Part shown: positions 1-5,303 of the stretch, piece by piece
Position numbering within the stretch: the stretch's first letter is position 1
How the letters are laid out: every line of letters begins with the position of its first letter
NCBI GenBank assembly: GCA_001771975.1
Contig: MERE01000110.1
Coordinates: 1 to 7,715 of the forward strand
DNA: 7,715 nt
Source: Betaproteobacteria bacterium RIFCSPLOWO2_02_FULL_68_150
GTDB taxonomy: Bacteria; Pseudomonadota; Gammaproteobacteria; Burkholderiales; SG8-39
Direction: 5' to 3'
The notes under the pieces: generated by a model
Told to the model about the DNA's origin: nothing
The model's database searches: none
What the model saw: the letters and a program-made list of their open reading frames with translations, nothing else
Program-made: the position numbers and the translations under genes

Positions 1-117
1 CAGGCGCGCGCGAGCGCGGTGGCGCGCTACGACCTGACGACGGTCTGCCTGCCGCGCCAGGTGCAGCTGGTGGAGCGCTTGGGGTCAGGGCGCCGCGGAA
101 CGGATTCGTTAGAATAG
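1..117 (+). CDS. 3' end of an unidentified upstream gene (partial)
   Basis: Frame 1 is open from the window edge to a TAG at 115-117, giving 38 residues. Nearly every codon up to about position 87 ends in G or C, like the real genes downstream, so a genuine C-terminus is likely. The visible part contains the stretch ARYDLTTVCLPRQVQLVERL. I do not recognise the family. In related genomes glnE is a frequent neighbour upstream of this ilvE, but the tail does not look clearly like GlnE, so no name is given. The last ten or so codons are less biased, and the stop overlaps a possible -10 element for ilvE. Confidence 0.4.
   Translation, partial: QARASAVARYDLTTVCLPRQVQLVERLGSGRRGTDSLE
110..115 (+). 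promoter_or_regulatory. Possible -10 element upstream of ilvE
   Basis: TAGAAT at 110-115 differs by one base from the sigma-70 -10 consensus. It would start transcription near 121-123, leaving a leader of about 27 bases that contains the ilvE Shine-Dalgarno (AAGGGAG, 134-140). There is no convincing -35 at the usual spacing; the nearest TTG-type hexamer, TTGGGG at 79-84, is 25 bases away. The call rests on the -10 hexamer and its position alone. Confidence 0.3.
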
Positions 118-148
118 GTTTTTCTGCCCGCCCAAGGGAGATCTGCAG

Positions 149-1126
149 ATGGCGAAATCCAAGCCCGCGGCCGCAGCGTTGTCGATGGCCGATCGCGACG
201 GCTGGATCTGGCACGACGGCCGGCTGGTGCCGTGGCGCTCGGCCACGACGCACGTGCTGACGCACTCGCTGCATTACGGCCTGGCGGTCTTCGAGGGCGT
301 GCGCGCCTACCAGAGCGCACAGGGCACCGGCATCTTCCGCCTGAAGGAACACACCGACCGCCTGTTCAATTCGGCGCACATCTACATGATGACGATCCCG
401 TACACGCGGGAAAGGCTCATGCAGGCGCAGATCGACGTGGTGAAAGCGAACGGACATGCGGCCTGCTACATCCGCCCGATCGCGTTCTACGGCTCGGAGA
501 AGATGGGCGTGTCGCCGGTCGGCGCCAAGGTGCACGTCGCGATCGCCGCCTGGCCCTGGGGCGCCTACCTCGGTCCCGAGGCGCTCGCCAAGGGCATCCG
601 CGTCAAGACGGCGTCGGTGGCGCGGCACCACATCAACGTCACCATGGCGCGTTCCAAGATGTCGGGCACCTATCCCAACTCGGTGCTCGCGACGCTGGAA
701 GCGACGCAGCACGGCTATGACGAAGGGCTGCTGCTCGACGTGAACGGCTTCGTCGCCGAGGGCGCGGGCGAGAACATCTTCATCGTCAAGGACGGCAGGA
801 TCTACGAGCCGCAGCTCACCTCCGCGCTCACCGGCATCACGCGCAGCACCGTCATCGAGCTCGCCCAGGGCCTGGGCTATGAAGTGATTTCGCGCCCGAT
901 GACGCGCGACGACATCTATATCGCCGACGAGGCCTTCTTCACGGGCACCGCGGCAGAGGTGACGCCGATCCGCGAGCTGGATCGGCGCGCCATCGGCGCC
1001 GGAAGATCGGGCCCGGTGACGCAGCGGCTGCAGAAGGCGTTCTTCGACGTCGTCAACGGAAGGGACCGCAAGCATCGCCACTGGCTCACGCCGGTGCCGA
1101 TGGGCAGCGCGAAAGGCCGGTCATGA
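149..1126 (+). CDS. ilvE: Branched-chain amino acid aminotransferase
   Basis: PLP-dependent fold-type IV aminotransferase catalysing the last, reversible step of valine, leucine and isoleucine synthesis with glutamate as amino donor; cytoplasmic. Visible family marks on the 325-residue product: HYGLAVFEGVRAY (residues 42-54), the IRPI segment with Arg109, the expected PLP-binding lysine Lys170 in RSKMSGTY, the EGAGENIF signature (204-211) with the conserved Glu, and GTAAE (266-270). The order matches E. coli IlvE, with about 15 extra N-terminal residues. The ATG is supported by AAGGGAG at 134-140, eight bases upstream. Its last four bases overlap the next gene (ATGA), so the two are probably translated together. 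I see no leader-peptide attenuator upstream. A D-amino-acid transaminase or ADC lyase is a remote alternative, since those lack this full motif set. Confidence 0.95.
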   Translation: MAKSKPAAAALSMADRDGWIWHDGRLVPWRSATTHVLTHSLHYGLAVFEGVRAYQSAQGTGIFRLKEHTDRLFNSAHIYMMTIPYTRERLMQAQIDVVKANGHAACYIRPIAFYGSEKMGVSPVGAKVHVAIAAWPWGAYLGPEALAKGIRVKTASVARHHINVTMARSKMSGTYPNSVLATLEATQHGYDEGLLLDVNGFVAEGAGENIFIVKDGRIYEPQLTSALTGITRSTVIELAQGLGYEVISRPMTRDDIYIADEAFFTGTAAEVTPIRELDRRAIGAGRSGPVTQRLQKAFFDVVNGRDRKHRHWLTPVPMGSAKGRS

Positions 1127-1323
1127 GCCTGCAGTCCGCAGAGACGTCGCGCCACGTCGAGGTCACGGAAAAGGACCTGCCGCTGCATTGCCCGACCCCG
1201 GCGGTGCCGCTTTGGGCACACCATCCGCGGGTGTTCCTCGACGTCGCGCGCCAGGGCGAGGCGCTGTGTCCCTATTGCGGCACCCGGTACGTTTACAAGG
1301 GAGCTGCCCCCAAGGGGCACTGA
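1123..1323 (+). CDS. CHCC-type zinc-finger protein, 66 aa
   Basis: A small protein of the zf-CHCC family (Pfam PF10276), related to the zinc-finger part of mitochondrial complex I subunit NDUFS6. The likely zinc ligands are Cys23, His34 (or His33), Cys49 and Cys52, in the context LHCPTP, HHPRVFLDV and CPYCGTRY. The N-terminal 17 residues are variable and charged. There is no signal peptide or membrane segment. The ATG lies in an ATGA overlap with ilvE, with a weak AAAGG at 1112-1116. The stop is one base before the waaF TTG start. Such small genes commonly sit between ilvE and waaF in betaproteobacteria, but their job there is not established. A role in assembling or stabilising a metal-containing complex would be inference from NDUFS6 only. 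Confidence 0.88.
   Translation: MSLQSAETSRHVEVTEKDLPLHCPTPAVPLWAHHPRVFLDVARQGEALCPYCGTRYVYKGAAPKGH
1305..1319 (+). promoter_or_regulatory. Hairpin covering the waaF Shine-Dalgarno
   Basis: TGCCCC (1305-1310) and GGGGCA (1314-1319) are perfect inverted repeats around the 3-base loop CAA. The right arm overlaps the waaF Shine-Dalgarno AAGGGG (1312-1317), which is seven bases before the TTG start at 1325. In mRNA a six-pair, GC-rich stem would hide the ribosome binding site. The hairpin lies inside the last codons of the zinc-finger gene, so a ribosome reaching its stop at 1321-1323 would melt it. This is the layout expected for translational coupling. The stem is seen directly; the regulation is inferred. 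Confidence 0.5.
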
Positions 1324-1324
1324 T

Positions 1325-2305
1325 TTGCCCAGGATCCTGGTCGTCGCTCCGAACTGGATCGGCGACGCGCTCATGGCGCAGCCGCTGCTCGCGCGCTTGC
1401 GCGAGAAACTGCCCGATCTCAGGATCGATGTGCTGGCACCGGCCTGGGTCGCGCCCGTGCTGCGGCGCATGCCCGAGGTCGGCGAGGTCATCGAAACGGC
1501 GTTCCGCCACGGCGCGCTCGAGTTGCGTGCGCGCTGGCGGCTCGGCCGCGGCCTGAGGGCACGCCACTACGACCAGGCGCTCGTGCTGCCCAATTCCTGG
1601 AAGTCCGCGCTGCCGCCGTTTTTCGCCGACATTCCGCTGCGGAGCGGCTACGTCGGCGAGTCGCGCTTCGGCCTGCTCAACCTCGTCTATCGCAGCAAGG
1701 ACCCGGGCGCATCGATGGCGCTGCATTACGCGCAGCTATCGGAGAAGCCTGGCAAGGCGCCGCGCGAGCCACTGCCGCAAACCGGGCTGAACGTCGATGC
1801 CGCAATCGCCGAGGCCACCGCGCAGCGCTTCGGGCTCGCGGGACGCTACGCGGTATTGTGCCCCGGCGCCGAATACGGTCCCGCCAAGCGCTGGCCGGGT
1901 TTCGCCGAATTGGCCGGGCGACTGCGCCTGCCGGTGGTGTTGCTCGGGTCTGTCAAGGATCGCGCGACCTGTGCGGGCATTGGCGGGAGGAATCTCGCCG
2001 GCGAGACCACGCTGGAGGAAGCGATCGAGCTCATCGCGTGCGCCGATTTCGTGGTGAGCAACGATTCCGGACTGATGCATGTAGCGGCGGCGGTAGGTAC
2101 GCCGCAGGTGGCGCTGTTCGGTTCCTCGAGCCCGGTGCACACGCCGCCCCTTTCGGAGCGCGCCCGCGTGGTCTGGCTCGGCCTCGACTGCAGCCCCTGC
2201 TACGCGCGCGAATGCCCGCTCGGACATCTGCGCTGCCTGCGCGAGATCCCGGTCGAGCGGGTGCTCGAGGAGATCGGGCGGCTCGGCAACTCGGGGGCAG
2301 AGTAA
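1325..2305 (+). CDS. waaF: Lipopolysaccharide heptosyltransferase II
   Basis: GT9-family glycosyltransferase (WaaF/RfaF) that adds the second L-glycero-D-manno-heptose to the LPS inner core at the cytoplasmic face of the inner membrane, using ADP-heptose. The 326 residues show the N-terminal PNWIGDALMAQPLL with the conserved GD at residues 13-14, CPGAEYGPAKRWP (179-191), and the donor-site segment SNDSGLMHVAAA starting at Ser245. A cysteine-rich CSPCYARECPLGH region follows, with Cys289, 292, 297 and 304, as is usual for WaaF. The start is TTG, chosen because the protein begins PRILVVAPNWIGD as expected and AAGGGG lies seven bases upstream. It is somewhat shorter than E. coli WaaF (about 348 residues). 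Its last three codons and stop lie in an inverted-repeat arm. WaaC is less likely given the cysteine-rich tail. Confidence 0.92.
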   Translation: MPRILVVAPNWIGDALMAQPLLARLREKLPDLRIDVLAPAWVAPVLRRMPEVGEVIETAFRHGALELRARWRLGRGLRARHYDQALVLPNSWKSALPPFFADIPLRSGYVGESRFGLLNLVYRSKDPGASMALHYAQLSEKPGKAPREPLPQTGLNVDAAIAEATAQRFGLAGRYAVLCPGAEYGPAKRWPGFAELAGRLRLPVVLLGSVKDRATCAGIGGRNLAGETTLEEAIELIACADFVVSNDSGLMHVAAAVGTPQVALFGSSSPVHTPPLSERARVVWLGLDCSPCYARECPLGHLRCLREIPVERVLEEIGRLGNSGAE

Positions 2306-2363
2306 CATTTGTCCAGTTGGATCATTGCGTTACGAGTTCGCCGGTCAATGTTACTCTGACCCC
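2293..2363. repeat. 71-bp inverted-repeat element between waaF and the NTF2-like gene
   Basis: The left arm at 2293-2309 (GGGGGCAGAGTAACATT) and the right arm at 2347-2363, read on the minus strand as GGGGTCAGAGTAACATT, are 17-base inverted repeats with one mismatch around a 37-base centre. The right arm also carries a smaller hairpin, GGTCA (2343-2347) with TGACC (2357-2361). The waaF stop TAA (2303-2305) lies inside the left arm, and the next gene's ATG starts three bases after the right arm. The GGGGTCAGAGT type of end resembles palindromic repeats found near REP-associated tyrosine transposases in proteobacteria; that link is from memory and unchecked. No transposase is present. With no T-run after it, it is not a standard terminator. 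Confidence 0.7.
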
Positions 2364-2366
2364 GTA

Positions 2367-2798
2367 ATGAGCACGCGCATTTTTCCCACCGCTCAGGACG
2401 CCGAGAACGCCTTCTACGAGGCGCTCGAGCGCAACGACCTCGAACTCATGATGGCGGTCTGGGCGGAGGACGAGGACATCGTGTGCGTGCATCCCACCGG
2501 CCCGCGCCTCGCCGGGCAGGAGCCGGTGCGCGACAGCTGGCGCCGTATTTTCGCCTCCGGGCAGCGGCTGCGCTTCCAGGTCGCGCAGCAGGTCACGCTT
2601 GCCGGGATGATGGTGGTGGTGCACAGCGTGCACGAAATCATCACCGTGGTGGGCGAGAAGCGCCCCCGGCCCGCGGTGGTGGCGACCAACGTGTATCTGC
2701 GCACCGCAGCGGGATGGCGCATGATCGTGCACCACACTTCCCCCGCTCCCGGCGCCAGTTCCGATCCTCCGCCGGAAGTACCGAAAATCCTGCACTGA
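2367..2798 (+). CDS. NTF2/SnoaL-like fold protein
   Basis: A 143-residue cytoplasmic protein resembling the SnoaL_3/DUF4440 group of the NTF2-like superfamily, cone-shaped alpha+beta domains that bind or transform small ligands. Seen: an N-terminal helix AENAFYEALERNDLELMMAVW (residues 12-32), acidic DEDIVCVHPTGP after it, a middle strand region rich in V/I (about 75-95), and a closing strand around GWRMIVHHTSP before a short proline-rich tail. No catalytic residues can be assigned, so the substrate is unknown. The ATG at 2367 fits the usual family start. An in-frame TTG at 2325 would add 14 residues encoded by the repeat element and is less likely. There is no Shine-Dalgarno before the ATG: the inverted repeat takes that place. 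Proteins of this type are often found between waaF and yheT in betaproteobacteria. Confidence 0.8.
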   Translation: MSTRIFPTAQDAENAFYEALERNDLELMMAVWAEDEDIVCVHPTGPRLAGQEPVRDSWRRIFASGQRLRFQVAQQVTLAGMMVVVHSVHEIITVVGEKRPRPAVVATNVYLRTAAGWRMIVHHTSPAPGASSDPPPEVPKILH

Positions 2799-2806
2799 GC
2801 GCCACG

Positions 2807-2869
2807 ATGCGCCGCGCCGCGTCATCGCGCGCCCCCGTGCGGCGCGGCGAGCCCCCACGAAGGGCGTGA
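2807..2869 (+). other. Possible 20-residue Arg-rich leader ORF overlapping the yheT start
   Basis: In the 67-base gap before yheT, ATG 2807 opens a frame of 20 codons ending in TGA 2867-2869, which overlaps the yheT GTG as GTGA. The predicted peptide is rich in Arg, Ala and Pro. No Shine-Dalgarno precedes the ATG, and this frame is also the tail of a longer chance reading frame over the NTF2-like gene. It may be accidental. It is recorded because it could explain how the poorly placed yheT start is reached. Confidence 0.12.
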
Positions 2870-3801
2870 ACAGCTACCGCGCCCCGTGGTGGCTGCCTGG
2901 CGGTCACCTGCAGACGATTGCGGCGGCGCTCGCCCGTGCGCCGCGCGTCGTCTTCGAGCGCGAGCGCTGGACCACGCCCGACGGCGACTTCGTCGACGTG
3001 GACTGGAGCGGGAACCCCGGCGCGCAACGCCTGCTGGTGCTGTTCCACGGACTCGAGGGCAGTTCGCGCAGCCACTATGCGCGCAGCATCGCGGCGCTGG
3101 CGGTGGCTTCCGGCTGGCGTTTCGCGCTGCCGCATTTCCGCGGCTGCTCCGGAGAACTCAACCGGCTGCCGCGCGCTTATCACTCGGGCGACAGCGACGA
3201 AGTGGACTGGCTGCTGCGACGCTTTGCGCAGCCTGGCGCCGCGCTTCACGCCGTCGGCGTCTCGCTCGGCGGCAACGCGCTGCTGAAATGGCTTGGCGAG
3301 CGCGGTGCGGCGGCAATCGCGCTGGTACGCCGTGCCGCTGCGATCTCGGCGCCGATCGACCTCGCTGCCGCAGGCGCGGCGCTCGACCGCGGATTCAACC
3401 GCCGCAGCTATACGCGCGTGTTTCTGACTACGCTCAAGGCCAAGGCCTATGCCAAGCGCACGCTGGGGCAACTTGGGTTCGACGAACGCCGCATGGCGCG
3501 CGCGCGCACCTTGCGCGAGTTCGACGATCTGGTGACCGCACCGCTGCACGGATTCCGCGACGCGGACGACTACTGGGCACGCGCCGCGGCATCGCCTTGG
3601 CTCGAGCGCATCGAGGTGCCTACGCTCCTGCTCAACGCGGGGAACGATCCGTTCCTGCCAGCAGCGGCCCTCGAGCGCGCCACGCGCCGAAGCTCGCGCC
3701 AGGTGCTGCTAGAATCGCCGCCCACCGGGGGCCACGTCGGCTTTCCCGGCCGCCGGCAGTGGCTGGCGCGGCGCATTCTCGACTTCCTCTCGCAACCGTG
3801 A
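2866..3801 (+). CDS. yheT: YheT-family alpha/beta hydrolase
   Basis: A 311-residue alpha/beta-hydrolase of the YheT/AB-hydrolase putative esterase group (COG0429). It starts YRAPWWLPGGHLQTI, the family's N-terminal hallmark. Next come HGLEGSS (61-67, oxyanion region), the nucleophile elbow GVSLGGN with Ser133, Asp261 in NAGNDPFLP and His290 in GGHVGFPG, so a complete Ser-Asp-His triad is visible. The natural substrate is not established; carboxyl-ester hydrolysis is the family expectation. The GTG start is the only one compatible with the N-terminal hallmark, but AAGGG (2860-2864) is only one base before it, too close for normal initiation. The 3' end overlaps the next start as GTGA, indicating co-translation. 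E. coli YheT is about 340 residues, so this is slightly short but intact. Confidence 0.88.
   Translation: MNSYRAPWWLPGGHLQTIAAALARAPRVVFERERWTTPDGDFVDVDWSGNPGAQRLLVLFHGLEGSSRSHYARSIAALAVASGWRFALPHFRGCSGELNRLPRAYHSGDSDEVDWLLRRFAQPGAALHAVGVSLGGNALLKWLGERGAAAIALVRRAAAISAPIDLAAAGAALDRGFNRRSYTRVFLTTLKAKAYAKRTLGQLGFDERRMARARTLREFDDLVTAPLHGFRDADDYWARAAASPWLERIEVPTLLLNAGNDPFLPAAALERATRRSSRQVLLESPPTGGHVGFPGRRQWLARRILDFLSQP
3707..3715 (+). promoter_or_regulatory. Possible internal extended -10 promoter before the mutase gene
   Basis: TGC followed by TAGAAT (3710-3715) is an extended -10 motif inside the end of yheT. Transcription would begin near 3722, about 75 bases before the GTG of the mutase gene. 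The motif uses the leucine codon CTA, unusual in a gene that otherwise almost always uses CTG or CTC for leucine. No -35 hexamer is evident at 17 bases, which is tolerable for extended -10 promoters. A chance match is quite possible. Confidence 0.28.
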
Positions 3802-5171
3802 ACCTGCCCGCAGAAATCTTTCGCGCCTACGACATCCGCGGCGTGGTCGGAAAAACGCTCACGCCCGCAGTAATGCACGCCATCGGGCAGGCCCTCGGCA
3901 CGCTCGGTATCGAGCGCGGTGCGCCGACGTTTGCGCTCGGACGCGACGGCCGGATCTCGGGCGAGGAACTTGCGCGCGCGCTCGGCGACGGCATCAACGC
4001 CGCGGGCGCCCATGTAATCGAGATCGGCATGGTGCCTACACCGGTGGCGTATTTCGCCGCGCAGCATCTCGGCTGCGAAAGCGCCGCGATGGTGACCGGC
4101 AGCCACAATCCGGCCGATTACAACGGCGTCAAGATGGTGATCGGCGGCAACACGCTTTCGGGCGACGAGATCCAGGAACTGCGCCGGCGCATCGAGCGCA
4201 GCGGGCTGGCGCGAGGGGCCGGAAAGCGCACGCACGCCGAGCTGCTCGACGCCTACGTAGGACGCATCACGGGCGATGTGCGCCTCGCGCGCCGCTTCCG
4301 GATCGCGATCGATTGCGGCAACGGCGTCGCCGGCGCCGTCGCGCCGCGGCTTTACCGCAGCCTCGGCTGCGAGGTGACGGAGCTCTACTGCGAGGTCGAC
4401 GGACGCTTTCCGAACCATCACCCCGACCCGTCGCAGCCGAAAAACCTCGCCACCCTGATCGAGACGCTGCGCGCGGGCGACGCCGAAATCGGCCTCGCGT
4501 TCGACGGCGACGGCGACCGCCTCGGCGTCGTTACCAAGGACGGCGCCATCATCTACCCGGACCGTCAGCTGATGCTCTACGCCGCGGACGTGCTGCAGCG
4601 CAATCCCGGCGCCGAGATCATCTACGACGTCAAGTGCACGCGCCTGCTCGGACCCTGGATCGAGCGCCACGGCGGCAAGCCGGTGATCTGGAAGACGGGC
4701 CACTCGTTCATCAAGGCGAAGCTCAAGGAATCGGGTGCGCCGCTTGCGGGCGAGATGTCGGGCCACATCTTTTTCAAGGAGCGCTGGTACGGCTTCGACG
4801 ACGCACTCTACTGCGGCGCGCGCCTGCTCGAGATCCTGGCGCGGCTGCCGGATGCCAACGCGGCGCTCAAGGGACTGCCGGATGCGCCCTCGACGCCGGA
4901 GCTGAACTGGAAGCTCGCCGAGGGCGAGCCGCATGCGCTGATCGCCCGGCTGCAGCAGGCGCGCCCGTTTCCCGGCGCCGAGCGCGTGCTCACCATCGAT
5001 GGCGTGCGCGCAGAGTACCGGGATGGCTTCGGCCTCGCGCGCGCCTCGAACACCACGCCGGTCGTCGTGCTGCGCTTCGAAGGCGACACGCTGCAGGCGC
5101 TCGAGCGCATTCGCGAGGAATTCCGGCGCGTGCTGCAACCGCTGAAGCCGGGGGCGCCGTTACCGTTCTGA
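3798..5171 (+). CDS. algC: Phosphomannomutase/phosphoglucomutase
   Basis: Alpha-D-phosphohexomutase that interconverts mannose-6-P/mannose-1-P and glucose-6-P/glucose-1-P, feeding nucleotide-sugar synthesis for LPS core and exopolysaccharides; cytoplasmic, Mg-dependent. The 457-residue product has all four active-site loops: TGSHNP with the phosphoserine Ser102, the metal loop DGDGDR (Asp236, 238, 240), the sugar-specificity loop GEMSGH (318-323), and the phosphate loop ARASNTT with Arg415. These sit at a constant six-residue offset from the recalled Pseudomonas AlgC positions (S108, D242, E325, R421), which supports bifunctional PMM/PGM rather than GlmM. The GTG overlaps the yheT stop (GTGA) with no Shine-Dalgarno, so translation probably depends on coupling. 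The start fits FRAYDIRG near the N-terminus. Placement downstream of waaF agrees with a cell-surface sugar role. Confidence 0.95.
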   Translation: MNLPAEIFRAYDIRGVVGKTLTPAVMHAIGQALGTLGIERGAPTFALGRDGRISGEELARALGDGINAAGAHVIEIGMVPTPVAYFAAQHLGCESAAMVTGSHNPADYNGVKMVIGGNTLSGDEIQELRRRIERSGLARGAGKRTHAELLDAYVGRITGDVRLARRFRIAIDCGNGVAGAVAPRLYRSLGCEVTELYCEVDGRFPNHHPDPSQPKNLATLIETLRAGDAEIGLAFDGDGDRLGVVTKDGAIIYPDRQLMLYAADVLQRNPGAEIIYDVKCTRLLGPWIERHGGKPVIWKTGHSFIKAKLKESGAPLAGEMSGHIFFKERWYGFDDALYCGARLLEILARLPDANAALKGLPDAPSTPELNWKLAEGEPHALIARLQQARPFPGAERVLTIDGVRAEYRDGFGLARASNTTPVVVLRFEGDTLQALERIREEFRRVLQPLKPGAPLPF

Positions 5172-5186
5172 AGGGTTTCAAATACG

Positions 5187-5220
5187 TCTGCCGATTTGGC
5201 AACACCGCCAAGTCGGCAGA
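5187..5220. terminator. Strong hairpin between convergent genes, possible terminator
   Basis: TCTGCCGATTTGGC (5187-5200) pairs with GCCAAGTCGGCAGA (5207-5220) around the 6-base loop AACACC. It forms 14 pairs, one of them a G-U in the plus-strand RNA. It begins 15 bases after the mutase stop at 5171. No T-run follows directly on either strand; the closest on the plus strand is AAATTTT at 5232-5238. It may end plus-strand transcription imperfectly, protect the 3' end of the mRNA, or be a dispersed repeat. Confidence 0.5.
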
Positions 5221-5272
5221 TCGATAACGTCAAATTTTCGCCCAGCCTCTTGTTGCGACCTGCGCTCGCCTG

Positions 5273-5303
5273 AAAAAAAATCAGCCTGCCGCGCGCTTCA
5301 GGC
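5273..5303 (-). terminator. Candidate intrinsic terminator of the helicase gene
   Basis: On the minus strand the helicase stop TGA (5283-5281) is followed at once by eight T (5280-5273). Just before it, GCCTG (5303-5299) and CAGGC (5288-5284) can form a 5-bp stem with a 10-base loop inside the last codons. The T-run is convincing but the stem is short, so strength is uncertain. Confidence 0.4.

Noticed and set aside
916..1726. Overlapping minus-strand frames (191 and 187 codons) across ilvE, the zinc-finger gene and waaF
   Set aside because: They run antisense over three recognisable genes and their junctions and show no conserved motif.
2293..2363. The inverted repeat as an ordinary rho-independent terminator for waaF
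   Set aside because: The loop is 37 bases, no T-run follows either arm, and the next gene in the same orientation starts directly after it.
2641..3549. 302-codon minus-strand open frame over the NTF2-like gene and yheT
   Set aside because: No family features; it lies antisense to two recognisable genes and spans their junction.
2886..3797. Long in-frame extension of the mutase reading frame upstream through yheT
   Set aside because: The extra translation is Arg-rich nonsense in the second frame of yheT. The mutase family starts at the GTG 3798, just before FRAYDIRG.
3570..5138. Long open frame of 522 codons on the minus strand, antisense to yheT and the mutase gene
   Set aside because: It mirrors genes with strong G/C third-position bias and complete catalytic motifs. 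The translation is Arg/Ala/His-rich with no recognisable domain, so it is a codon-bias shadow.
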